A stretch of 64,000 bases of DNA from JAJFKX01 sp965230265. GTDB taxonomy: Bacteria; Pseudomonadota; Gammaproteobacteria; Xanthomonadales; Wenzhouxiangellaceae. The stretch spans positions 2,790,001 to 2,854,000 of the forward strand of contig OZ245999.1 in assembly GCA_965230265.1 (NCBI GenBank), given 5' to 3'. The notes under the pieces were generated by a model. It did not search any database, was not told where the DNA came from, and was given only the letters and a program-made list of their open reading frames with translations. Below are positions 56,147-63,818 of this stretch, piece by piece (the stretch's first letter is position 1; every line of letters begins with the position of its first letter). The position numbers were made by a program, and so were the translations under genes.

Positions 56147-56701
56147 ATGGGTTCGGCAATAGAAATTTTAATTGGCTTTGGCGGGTTATTAGGCTTATTT
56201 GTTGGTGTTATCCAGCTTTATAAATGGTATTGGCCGAACCTAAAAGCTTGGTTTTTATATCGTAAAGAAAAAAGGTTGATGGAACGTGTTAGGTTTTATC
56301 AGTACCGATTGGCTAAAATGCAAAGTTCTGATTTCGTTGTGGAACGAGCAATCCGTTCTGCTTTCCTATTCATTCTGAGTATTCTACTTCTCACTTTAGG
56401 TTTTATTATCGGTATTTCTGCAGCTACTGAGCTTGGAGTGCCACCATTATCTATAATTCCTGATGAAAGTTTTGTTGCAAAACTTAAAACAATGGACCCT
56501 TACTTTATAGCGGCTCGAGTTGGTGAGTTTCTAATTGCTGGTGGATGCTCTTTTCTCTTGTTATCTACGTCTATCCTCTATCAACTATCCAAAAGATCGA
56601 GTGAGATAGACAGAATTCAGTCATTTTTGAAGGATTTAAAATCTCGAGTCGAACTAGAAGATAACGGCTTTTCTATAGATACCCACGACTCTAATCTCTA
56701 A
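56147..56701 (+). CDS. Membrane protein of unknown function, AT-rich gene
   Basis: 184 residues. Three membrane helices (about 5-24 GFGGLLGLFVGVIQLYKWYW, 72-95, and 126-148) with a basic cytoplasmic loop between the first two (RKEKRLMERVRFYQYRLAKM). The C-terminal 35 residues are polar and helical (SSEIDRIQSFLKDLKSRVEL). I do not recognise a family. Base composition is more AT-rich than the neighbouring genes, and it is flanked by 450 bp of non-coding DNA upstream, consistent with recent acquisition. Confidence 0.6.
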   Translation: MGSAIEILIGFGGLLGLFVGVIQLYKWYWPNLKAWFLYRKEKRLMERVRFYQYRLAKMQSSDFVVERAIRSAFLFILSILLLTLGFIIGISAATELGVPPLSIIPDESFVAKLKTMDPYFIAARVGEFLIAGGCSFLLLSTSILYQLSKRSSEIDRIQSFLKDLKSRVELEDNGFSIDTHDSNL

Positions 56702-56794
56702 AGATTAATCTTTCTGTTTCTGCGACCATTTGAGCCTTTTTAGCATCTTCACAATAAATAGGTTAACATTTACGTAAATGACAAAGGATTACAT

Positions 56795-58108
56795 ATGTTT
56801 CAAATCATACGAATATCTGCCTCTGTTCTGCTCACACTGTCGTTGTCTATAAACATCGTAGCGGCAAGCTCACTTTCCAGTAGCCAGCTGGATCAATTAC
56901 TGGATGAATTGTCTGAGTTAATCGAAGCAAACTATGTAGAGCTTGATCTGGCCAAAGAGATTTCTGCGGAATTAAAAAACTTTGGCAGGCAATCAACGGT
57001 GCAAAGCGCCGATTCACCTGAAGCGCTGGCTGGAGTGCTGACGGAATTTTTAAAAGCTTACGATGGACACTTCAATGTCTTCTGGCAGGATCCTGCGAAA
57101 CGACCGCCCATGGCCGAGGAAACTGAAGCCGATCGTCAGGCAAGGCAGCAGCAACTGCAGGCTGCTGCTCGGCGTACCAACTTTGGCTTTAAAGAATTGC
57201 GTATTCTGGAAGGCAATATCGGTTATCTGAAACTGAACCAGTTCAGCAGTGCCAGCAGGCCTGAAGCTGCCCAGGCAGCCATTGCTGCCATGAACTTTCT
57301 GGCTTCCAGCGATACGGTCATTATCGACCTTCGCCAGAATGGTGGTGGCGATCCGAACATGGTGCAATTGTTGAGCAGCTACCTGTTTGAACAACCCACC
57401 TATCTGAATGCTTTGTACTATCGCCCTACTGATACTACCCAGCAATTTTGGACCTATGCCGATGTTCAGGGACAACGCTTTCCACAGACCCCTGTATACG
57501 TATTGATCAGTGGCCGCACCGGCTCAGCTGCCGAAGAGTTTGCCTACAACCTGAAAACCCGGGAACGCGCGACACTGGTGGGGCAAACCACCGCTGGCGG
57601 CGCCAACCCAGGAGGAGTGTTTCCAATAATGGATGGATTTAGTGCTTTTATTTCTACCGGTAAAGCCATTAACCCGGTTACCAATACCAACTGGGAAGGC
57701 GTCGGCGTCGCCCCTGATGTTGAAGTGCCTGCCCGGGATGCCCTTGACTGGGCCATTGATGATACCCTGGCCAAACTCGCCAGCACCACCGAAGATAAAC
57801 AGCATAAACGCGAGTTGGAATGGGCCGCAGAAGCCCGACAAACACCGCGGTCACTGAGTGCTGAACATATGGATCAATACACCGGACAATTCTCAGGTGA
57901 CCGTCATGTGCGATTGCAAAACCAGCAACTGATCTATGCTCGCGGTCATCGTCCGCCAGTGAATATGCTGGCGGTGGGTGATGATCGGTTTATACTGGAT
58001 GGTGTCGACGGCTTCCGGTTAACCTTTCAACGTGATGATAACGGTCAGGTCAATGGTATGACCGAAAACTGGGTATTCGGTCTGGTTCGCCCTTGGCCGA
58101 AGTTATAG
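56795..58108 (+). CDS. Exported S41-family (C-terminal-processing-like) peptidase
   Basis: 437 residues with AAAGGA before the ATG and a signal peptide (SVLLTLSLSINIVAA). The N-terminal helical part (about 25-110) precedes the tail-specific protease core: DTVIIDLRQNGGGDPNMVQLLSSYLFEQ, then VYVLISGRTGSAAEEFAYNLK with the nucleophile Ser244, and ERATLVGQTTAGGANPG. A C-terminal beta-domain follows. No PDZ domain is obvious, as in the interphotoreceptor-retinoid-binding-protein-like branch. It should act in the periplasm on peptides. The stop is 29 bp before the regulator/acetyltransferase fusion. Confidence 0.9.
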   Translation: MFQIIRISASVLLTLSLSINIVAASSLSSSQLDQLLDELSELIEANYVELDLAKEISAELKNFGRQSTVQSADSPEALAGVLTEFLKAYDGHFNVFWQDPAKRPPMAEETEADRQARQQQLQAAARRTNFGFKELRILEGNIGYLKLNQFSSASRPEAAQAAIAAMNFLASSDTVIIDLRQNGGGDPNMVQLLSSYLFEQPTYLNALYYRPTDTTQQFWTYADVQGQRFPQTPVYVLISGRTGSAAEEFAYNLKTRERATLVGQTTAGGANPGGVFPIMDGFSAFISTGKAINPVTNTNWEGVGVAPDVEVPARDALDWAIDDTLAKLASTTEDKQHKRELEWAAEARQTPRSLSAEHMDQYTGQFSGDRHVRLQNQQLIYARGHRPPVNMLAVGDDRFILDGVDGFRLTFQRDDNGQVNGMTENWVFGLVRPWPKL

Positions 58109-58137
58109 CGCCGGCAAAGACACTGAATAATCAAAAA

Positions 58138-59109
58138 ATGACTTATCCGACTCTGGAACAACGACAGGAACTGGCGCTTGGGGTGTTACTCAAGCGTCTG
58201 ACCGACCGTTTGTATTCCACCATTGACCACGTATACCGTGACTGTGGAGTCAGCTTTCAGGGCAGCTGGTTTGCGCCGTTGGTCAGTATTGCTGCCAATG
58301 GCTCACAAAGCATCACTGGATTGGCCTGTGAAATAGGCTTGAGCCATCCAGCCGTTACCCATATCAGCAAACAAATGCTGGAAGCCGGTTTGATTCAGGA
58401 GTCTACCGACCCGGCAGATGGGCGGCGGCGGATATTGTCCATCACACCTGCTGGAGAAGATTTGCTACGCGAACTCAAACCCATTTGGGCCGGCATTACT
58501 GAAACCACCAAAGACTATTTTTCCCGTACAGGCCATGATGTATTTGCTGCGCTCAAAGCCTATGAAAAGCAGCTGGATCAAGGTGATCTGCATGCAGATA
58601 CTCTCGCCGCAATTCAACGCCAGCGCCAGGCCAGTGTGGAGATTATTGATTTTCAGCCGCAGCTGGCTAAAGACTTCTATCAATTAAATGTGGAATGGTT
58701 AAAGAAATACTTCTTTATTGAAGCGCTCGACGAAAAAGTTTTGTCCAATCCTGAAGAAGAAATTATCGAGCCTGGAGGCATCATTATTTTTGCGCGGTAT
58801 CAGCAAAAAATTGTCGGCACCTGTGCACTGATTGCTACCGCCCCGGGTCATTACGAAATCGCCAAGATGGCAGTCACCAGTCAATACCAGGGCCTGGGTA
58901 TCGGGCGAAAACTTTTGCACACCATTATCCGGCGGTTTCACCAGCTACACGGCAAACAACTTAGGCTGGAGACCAATCATAAGCTGGAAACAGCAGTGAG
59001 CTTATATAAAGCGGCAGGCTTTGTTCCTGCACCGCCACCTGAAGGTGAAAAAGCTTATCAGCGTGCGGATTTATATATGGTATATCAACCTGCAGCGCAG
59101 GCTGAATGA
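58138..59109 (+). CDS. MarR-type regulator fused to GNAT acetyltransferase
   Basis: 323 residues from the ATG at 58138; the frame opens at 58093, inside the peptidase gene. Residues about 10-140 form a MarR winged helix (ALGVLLKRLTDRLYSTIDHVY, SITGLACEIGLSHPAVTHISKQMLEAGLIQES, DPADGRRRILSITPAG). About 170-320 is a GNAT domain with KMAVTSQYQGLGIGRKLLHTII as acetyl-CoA site and ETNHKLETAVSLYKAAGF. Such fusions are a known family; ligand and acetylated target are unknown. It could regulate the S41 peptidase transcript. Confidence 0.9.
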   Translation: MTYPTLEQRQELALGVLLKRLTDRLYSTIDHVYRDCGVSFQGSWFAPLVSIAANGSQSITGLACEIGLSHPAVTHISKQMLEAGLIQESTDPADGRRRILSITPAGEDLLRELKPIWAGITETTKDYFSRTGHDVFAALKAYEKQLDQGDLHADTLAAIQRQRQASVEIIDFQPQLAKDFYQLNVEWLKKYFFIEALDEKVLSNPEEEIIEPGGIIIFARYQQKIVGTCALIATAPGHYEIAKMAVTSQYQGLGIGRKLLHTIIRRFHQLHGKQLRLETNHKLETAVSLYKAAGFVPAPPPEGEKAYQRADLYMVYQPAAQAE

Positions 59110-59116
59110 TAGACAA

Positions 59117-59452
59117 TTACTTGTCTGATACCACATAAAACACATCACAACTACCACTGCTATGGGTCGTTGTCCGAACCCATAGTGGACTACCTGTGGT
59201 ATGTGCCGCCAAAATCAAAGAGTAAACCGCATTATAGTTTGACTGACCTGTCCGTAACGTAATGTAACCGCTGGGGCCTGCATTACAAGATAGCTGACTT
59301 TCATCACCCGAAGTACTGATAACCGAGTTACCACTTGCCGTGATAAACATTCGGGTAATTAACACATCAGTACAGCTAACACCGCTACAATCAGCACGTG
59401 CCAACGGAGCCAATAACAGGCAAATTAAAATTAACAATAATATTCTAAACAT
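59117..59452 (-). CDS. Small secreted Cys-containing protein, operon member 5
   Basis: 111 residues with a signal peptide (LLLILICLLLAPLARA). Mature about 90 residues with Cys in DCSGVSC, LSCNAG and SCDVFYV, and the block YSLILAAHTTGSPLWVRTTTHSSGSCDVF. This last block has the same layout (aliphatic run, L-x-A, polar turn, alternating strand, Cys) as in the other three small proteins of the operon. Function unknown. It starts 27 bp after the 59480 gene stop. Confidence 0.7.
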   Translation of the reverse strand: MFRILLLILICLLLAPLARADCSGVSCTDVLITRMFITASGNSVISTSGDESQLSCNAGPSGYITLRTGQSNYNAVYSLILAAHTTGSPLWVRTTTHSSGSCDVFYVVSDK

Positions 59453-59479
59453 TTATTTCTCACACCATGCCTTAATTAT

Positions 59480-59815
59480 TTAAGGTTGCGTTACCACACG
59501 CTCTAATCTACAGAAATTAGAACCAATATCATCAACCGCCCTGACTGTAATATTGCTTTGTTGGGCCTGCGCTGATAGCAGTAACGATAAAATACCTTCA
59601 TAACCTAATTGGTCTTTATCCAGCACCAACCAAAAATCATTACTACAGGCCAAACCTGCAATATTGTGGCGCGGGTTGGTTTGCAGCAGAACATCGCCAC
59701 TGCTGGCCCACACAGAAATCAGCTGTACTTTGACATTACTGCTATCAAGTTGCGCAGCATAAACCGGTGCTGAAAGCAGCAACCCAATCAACAATAACTC
59801 CATTGCTTTGCTCAT
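59480..59815 (-). CDS. Small secreted Cys-containing protein, operon member 4
   Basis: 111 residues from the ATG after GGAGAG (the frame extends four codons more). Signal peptide MELLLIGLLLSAPVYAA. The mature part has LACSNDFWLVLDKDQL, ILSLLLSAQAQQSNITVRAV and NFCRLERVV: two Cys, and the aliphatic-L-x-A block shared with its neighbours. Length and order agree with operon members 3 and 5 although overall identity is low. Function unknown; likely periplasmic or secreted. Confidence 0.7.
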   Translation of the reverse strand: MSKAMELLLIGLLLSAPVYAAQLDSSNVKVQLISVWASSGDVLLQTNPRHNIAGLACSNDFWLVLDKDQLGYEGILSLLLSAQAQQSNITVRAVDDIGSNFCRLERVVTQP

Positions 59816-59841
59816 CTTGCTCTCCATCTGACTTATTATGG

Positions 59842-60159
59842 TTATTGCAAATAAACGCGATAAGCTGTGTTGCAGTTGCTCTGATCCAAAATATCAATCC
59901 GAACCAGACTCTGGGATAACTTAGCCGACAATAAAATACTTAATGCCTTATCTGTATCAGTGTTGGCAGTCGCAAACCGGACGAATGAACAACCGCACTG
60001 ATTCGATGGACTGCTGATAGCTGCATACACAGAACCGTTACTGTTATCCAGGCCGGTTAAACCGATACTATTACCAGTTTGCACACACGTTGCGGCATTA
60101 CTGACACCAGCCTGAAGCATCCCTGCTATAAATACCCACATCCACTGTGTCTGTTTCAT
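59842..60159 (-). CDS. Small secreted Cys-rich protein, operon member 3
   Basis: 105 residues with a signal peptide (WMWVFIAGMLQAGVSNA). The mature part contains four Cys (ATCVQTG, NQCGCSF, NCNTAY) and the shared block ALSILLSAKLSQSLVRIDIL. GAGG precedes the start. It is 26 bp upstream of the next gene. The pattern of alternating polar strands suggests a small all-beta domain. Function unknown. Confidence 0.7.
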   Translation of the reverse strand: MKQTQWMWVFIAGMLQAGVSNAATCVQTGNSIGLTGLDNSNGSVYAAISSPSNQCGCSFVRFATANTDTDKALSILLSAKLSQSLVRIDILDQSNCNTAYRVYLQ

Positions 60160-60178
60160 TGTATTTCCTCTTGTTCGT

Positions 60179-60520
60179 TTAATTAGGTGTCACCCAGATA
60201 CCTTCAGCATCGTTACGGGCAGCACCAGTAGGCGGACATTGCAACCCATTTTCCGGATAACGCACAATCAGCGCTCTATCTGAAGCCTGTGCAGTTAGTG
60301 CGAATGACACAAACCTGGCCATTTGACCTTCAGTTAACTGTGCTTCTGTTTTAAAAATTGCACTACCACCATCAGAAAATGTAATCCACACCGACGTAGA
60401 GCTGGTCAAGCTATTCCAAACCAGGTTCACCGGTCGGGTACATTGAGTAAAGGCAAGTGCACTGGATGCCATTAATAATGTTGTTAATACAAAAGCAGAT
60501 TTAAAAAGGGTTTTCATCAT
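60179..60520 (-). CDS. Small secreted protein, operon member 2
   Basis: 113 residues with AGGAG before tandem ATG codons and a signal peptide (SAFVLTTLLMASSALA). The mature part has Cys in FTQCTRP and LQCPPTG and the related block MARFVSFALTAQASDRALIVRYP. It lies 15 bp after the large secreted protein gene and 19 bp ahead of member 3. It is the most divergent of the four. Function unknown. Confidence 0.7.
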   Translation of the reverse strand: MMKTLFKSAFVLTTLLMASSALAFTQCTRPVNLVWNSLTSSTSVWITFSDGGSAIFKTEAQLTEGQMARFVSFALTAQASDRALIVRYPENGLQCPPTGAARNDAEGIWVTPN

Positions 60521-60535
60521 CGTTCTCCTTAACCA

Positions 60536-62371
60536 CTAACCACCCAGCAAAATATGCAAAATTGGAATTAAATAACACGCAGGATCATCCGGTCCACAGG
60601 ACTGTGGTGCCGGGTCACCACAACCAGGAATACTGAAGCTGCAAATACGCGTATCCCAATTGAAATTACCAGTGGTTTCGACATATTCATTGGAAATCCA
60701 GAAAGTACATTGGTCTACAGGATCAATGCTGGCACTGGCATAGTCTCCCCAACGGTTTGCACCTGTTATGGAACCGCTACCATTGACACATGCTGCCTCC
60801 TGTTGAACCGCACCGGCGCCATCGACTCCCCGTTCATGCACTGTGTAATAAACCGATGGAAATGAATTGGTTCCCGAACGGGTGTAACCAATGGCGATAT
60901 TGCCATCCTGATCCAGGGTGCCCGAACCAATCCAGCGGTGCAGGTTATTACCCGCGCCAATGACGCCCAGCAAGTCCCCGCCATCGCCAATTGAAACAGC
61001 ATTATTGATAGGGTTTAAATCGATGCCAGCCCATTGCACACCAGCCCGGTCTGCACCCAAATCAACAGTATTAGTGACCACGCCTTTGAGCACGCTTTCA
61101 TCACTGAAATAACGCATATTGAAGCGATACATGGTGAACTGCCCCAATGAATCTAGCCTTTGAGGGTTGGGTTGTGGAATACAGTTACGATCAAATCCAC
61201 ATAAGTTGGAATCGAATGCAGGCACATTGATACTGCCTATCTGATCCAAACGAGACGCACCAGGATTGGAAAAATTAACGCAGGCTTCCCAGAACCGGTA
61301 ACGATCAGATCCAGTTAAACCAAATATCTGTACATCGGTGGCATGCACCAAATAATTGCAGGTACCCGCAGGCGGCAAATCCGGACCTTCGAAATGGCCG
61401 GGAATCGCACCAAAATCTGGATCCTGGCCTGTCGTTGCGCCAGAAAACTGCACAAACGCCGGATTGGCATTGCCCGCCAACATCGCATTGCGGTTGAAAA
61501 CCGTCAGCTGTAACCCGCTAAACGTTAATGGTGAGCCATCAAATTCATGTGTGGTCAGATAATAGCCATCCGGCCACATGCCAATTTTTGGATAATCATT
61601 AAATGCACCCGGGCTAACAACAAAATCATACAAAGTATATGGGCCCAATGGGCTTTCCCCATCGGATATCGCTACACATTGATGGCCATCAGCTATAGCA
61701 GTACCAGTGAACTGACTGAACAGCCAGCGACCTGCCAAGTGGTCATATAGCACAATCGGATCACCCGCATTTTGTGTTTGGCAGGCACCACCAAAACCTT
61801 GCCAGAAAGTATTGCCTGCAAATGGTCCTGCCACCACTGCACCGTTGGATTTATTAAATACCATCCAGCCCAAATTGACATACATCACATAGTGATTTAA
61901 GCCAACATCGCCATTGGTATCCGGCGGGGTAATTCGCTGTGCTACTACAGCATTATCATCATTGGAATAGCCTGGAAAACTTAAGTTGGCAGCCGGTGCC
62001 TGTATTGTTGCGGTAGTGCTTCTTGATTGCACTGTTTCCTGATCACCCCTGACATCTGCCGGGTTATCGGGCGCCAGCTTTAAAAAGCCAGGCGTTATAT
62101 GATCATTAATTTCGCCAGGCCTTATTGGTGCATTAATTCCTGCATTTTTATTGGCTTGCAGGTTATCCAGCAATTCTGTCAGGCTACCGCTGCGGCCACG
62201 ACGTATTGCTGTGCCAGTTGTGATTTTATTTGCGGGGGATATAACGGTTGAGCCTATACTCTGATTGGATTGCTTGATTGTATTTCCATCATTGGCTTCC
62301 TGTGCTTCGAGCATTAAACTCCAGAAAAAACCAAGCAAACCTATTAATAAACCAATATAGGGTTTTTTCAT
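60536..62371 (-). CDS. Large secreted protein of unknown function, first gene of the small-protein operon
   Basis: 611 residues; ATG follows GGAGG, and the frame extends three codons further. Signal peptide LLIGLLGFFWSLMLEAQ. A low-complexity Asn/Ser/Thr region (about 25-120) precedes a globular part with GYSNDDNAVVAQRITPPDTNGDVGLNHYVMYVNLGWMVFNK, ILYDHLAGRWLFSQF-like VLYDHLAGRWLFSQF and MWPDGYYLTTHEFDG, suggesting a five- or six-bladed propeller. Several Cys (CQTQNAGD, CVAISDG, CNYLV, CGFDRNC, CTFWIS, CSFSIPGCG) are consistent with disulphides outside the cytoplasm. The C-terminus is hydrophobic (CYLIPILHILLGG). Four small exported proteins follow in the same operon. No catalytic motif is clear. 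Confidence 0.75.
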   Translation of the reverse strand: MKKPYIGLLIGLLGFFWSLMLEAQEANDGNTIKQSNQSIGSTVISPANKITTGTAIRRGRSGSLTELLDNLQANKNAGINAPIRPGEINDHITPGFLKLAPDNPADVRGDQETVQSRSTTATIQAPAANLSFPGYSNDDNAVVAQRITPPDTNGDVGLNHYVMYVNLGWMVFNKSNGAVVAGPFAGNTFWQGFGGACQTQNAGDPIVLYDHLAGRWLFSQFTGTAIADGHQCVAISDGESPLGPYTLYDFVVSPGAFNDYPKIGMWPDGYYLTTHEFDGSPLTFSGLQLTVFNRNAMLAGNANPAFVQFSGATTGQDPDFGAIPGHFEGPDLPPAGTCNYLVHATDVQIFGLTGSDRYRFWEACVNFSNPGASRLDQIGSINVPAFDSNLCGFDRNCIPQPNPQRLDSLGQFTMYRFNMRYFSDESVLKGVVTNTVDLGADRAGVQWAGIDLNPINNAVSIGDGGDLLGVIGAGNNLHRWIGSGTLDQDGNIAIGYTRSGTNSFPSVYYTVHERGVDGAGAVQQEAACVNGSGSITGANRWGDYASASIDPVDQCTFWISNEYVETTGNFNWDTRICSFSIPGCGDPAPQSCGPDDPACYLIPILHILLGG

Positions 62372-62454
62372 ATCGACCAACCTCCATGTCTCTGCGTAAT
62401 TAATGTTACGCTCACCTTGTGCAGATAAGTATTAATCATCAGGTGTGAAAATTA

Positions 62455-62565
62455 TGTCGATATTTTTTTTTATATTTTATATCTGATTATTTTTTACTTA
62501 ATTTTAATTAAATTTTTATGCCAAATATTAGTATTAAAGTATGGCAATAAACTTGCCCATACTTT
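62455..62565. promoter_or_regulatory. AT-rich leader with inverted repeat upstream of the secreted operon
   Basis: A long AT-rich tract (62455-62525) is followed by a perfect 9-bp inverted repeat aaagtatgg (62536-62544) and ccatacttt (62557-62565). Lying about 170 bp upstream of the 62371 start codon, it may be an operator or curved-DNA promoter element for the operon. Confidence 0.35.
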
Positions 62566-62665
62566 GAAGCATGCTTTATCTATAAATATTGTTGTTATAT
62601 GGGCTCAGCTTTGGTTAACTAAAAAAGATGTATTTCCAGGTGCCACTTACAGTCAGTAATGGTAT

Positions 62666-63127
62666 TTAATCCGGATCAAGCAACCGTGCTCCTGCACCTT
62701 CCTGCCCCAACTCATCCCCTGGATTACGCAACGGACACCGCTTCAATGACAGGCAACCACAACCGATACAACCATCCAGGTGATCACGCATCTGCTTCAG
62801 TTTGGAAATCCTTTCATCCAATTGTGTTCTCCAGATATCGGATATTTTCCGCCAGTCTGCAGCCGTGGGAGTACGTGCATCCGGGAGTGCCTGCAGCACA
62901 TGTCCAATGTCAAATAGCGATATGCCCAAACGTTGCGCGGTTTTGATGACGGCTACCCGGCGCAGCACATCTCTGGAGTAACGCCGTTGATTGCCTGCAT
63001 TGCGCCAGCTTTTTATCAAGCCCTTGGTTTCATAAAAATGCAAAGCGGATACCGCCACACCTGCACGTTTAGCGACCTGGCCTACACTTAGCTGCCTGGT
63101 TTTCCCTGATATTGCCGATTTGTTCAT
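62666..63127 (-). CDS. soxR: SoxR redox-sensing transcriptional activator
   Basis: 153 residues from the ATG at 63127 (E. coli SoxR: 154); an upstream extension to 63289 is rejected because it would run through the operator. The MerR helix-turn-helix is LSVGQVAKRAGVAVSALHFYETKGLI. The [2Fe-2S] ligands are Cys120, Cys123, Cys125 and Cys131 in CIGCGCLSLKRCPLRNPGD. It senses redox-active compounds or superoxide by cluster oxidation and then activates the promoter carrying its box at 63140-63157. The gene is divergent from a 46-codon ORF rather than from soxS. Confidence 0.95.
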   Translation of the reverse strand: MNKSAISGKTRQLSVGQVAKRAGVAVSALHFYETKGLIKSWRNAGNQRRYSRDVLRRVAVIKTAQRLGISLFDIGHVLQALPDARTPTAADWRKISDIWRTQLDERISKLKQMRDHLDGCIGCGCLSLKRCPLRNPGDELGQEGAGARLLDPD

Positions 63128-63135
63128 TTTAAACC

Positions 63136-63166
63136 TTGACCTCAAGCTAACTTGAGGTTTTACACT
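63136..63166 (+). promoter_or_regulatory. SoxR-dependent promoter with SoxR box
   Basis: The palindrome cctcaag-ctaa-cttgagg (63140-63157) matches the E. coli soxS operator except for one base. A -35 hexamer ttgacc (63136-63141) and a -10 hexamer tacact (63161-63166) are 19 bp apart, the over-long spacer that MerR-family activators correct. It points rightward to the ORF at 63200. Confidence 0.85.
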
Positions 63167-63199
63167 CTTTTCCACTGCATAACAACTATTGGAAAAACC

Positions 63200-63340
63200 A
63201 TGAACAACATCGCCAAAAACATTTTGATTCGCCAATTGGTCTGCACATTGATTGGGTTGGTTTCGGTTGCCGATGGGGTCAGCAAACAATTAACAAAGCA
63301 TGCAAACTCATACTGGGCTGGATTAAGCTGGCAAAAATAA
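63200..63340 (+). CDS. 46-codon ORF under the SoxR promoter
   Basis: MNNIAKNILIRQLVCTLIGL is followed by VSVADGVSKQLTKHANSYWAG and a stop. It has one hydrophobic stretch and one Cys. It is the first ORF after the SoxR promoter, with a weak GGAAAAA ribosome-binding site. It may be a small stress protein, or a remnant of a longer gene; I do not recognise it. Confidence 0.45.
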   Translation: MNNIAKNILIRQLVCTLIGLVSVADGVSKQLTKHANSYWAGLSWQK

Positions 63341-63458
63341 GCCCTGTTGCACTATTCACCAGTGATTCAAAACAGCCACTAACACTGTTGAAAAACCTCA
63401 CAGTAAATTGTTTTAGCCTGGTGTTAATACCGATTTGGAAAATGGCTACCCGGGTTTT

Positions 63459-63510
63459 GAAAAAAAAAACGCTGACCCGCTCTGTAACAGATCTGGTAAG
63501 GGTCAGCGTT
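63459..63510 (-). terminator. Strong rho-independent terminator, leftward
   Basis: An 11-bp perfect stem with a 21-base loop followed on the minus strand by an uninterrupted T tract. No protein gene ends here on that strand. Confidence 0.8.
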
Positions 63511-63620
63511 AAGTCATGCGCAGCCTGATATGCTGGTATGGCGCACAATCGGGGAGAAAGGTGCAATCAATCGGCTAGAGCTGCGGACAAACAAGTCGAG
63601 GTATGCCTGACAGATTGCGT
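63459..63620 (-). ncRNA. Candidate small RNA with its own promoter and terminator
   Basis: On the minus strand a TATAAT hexamer lies at 63625-63630 inside a palindrome. About 110 bp downstream is a strong terminator: aacgctgaccc (63500-63510 as read) pairs with gggtcagcgtt (63468-63478) and runs into nine or more T. No convincing ORF lies between. Expression is inference. Confidence 0.4.
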
Positions 63621-63689
63621 GCGATTATATTCGCACATACGCTGGCGTATGTCAGCAAAATCCATGTTACAGCGTGTAACGCTGTTTTT
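63619..63689. promoter_or_regulatory. Palindrome cluster upstream of the DEAD-box gene
   Basis: gtgcga-ttatat-tcgcac (63619-63636), acatacgc-tg-gcgtatgt (63635-63652) and gttac-agcgt-gtaac/cagcg-tgtaa-cgctg followed by T5 (63666-63689). The last could be a plus-strand attenuator in the long leader of the helicase gene. Confidence 0.5.
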
Positions 63690-63818
63690 GGCCTTATTCT
63701 TCGCTCACCATTAATAAGCACCACCCCAGTTTTGGCTTATCCAAGACCAGCGTTTACAATAGGCAGCCTGCTCATTCAAATTGAGGCGGCCTGGCTTGCC
63801 TCACACCATAGGCCCTTC

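Noticed and set aside
59117..60520. Named toxin or B-subunit family for the four small secreted proteins
   Set aside because: The shared block and size recall small beta-barrel subunits, but sequence reading alone cannot support a family name.
63128..63289. 54-codon N-terminal extension of SoxR
   Set aside because: It would translate through the SoxR operator and promoter, and the shorter form has the E. coli SoxR length with the usual N-terminus.
63279..63566. 95-codon leftward frame
   Set aside because: It spans a strong leftward terminator and lacks protein-like composition.
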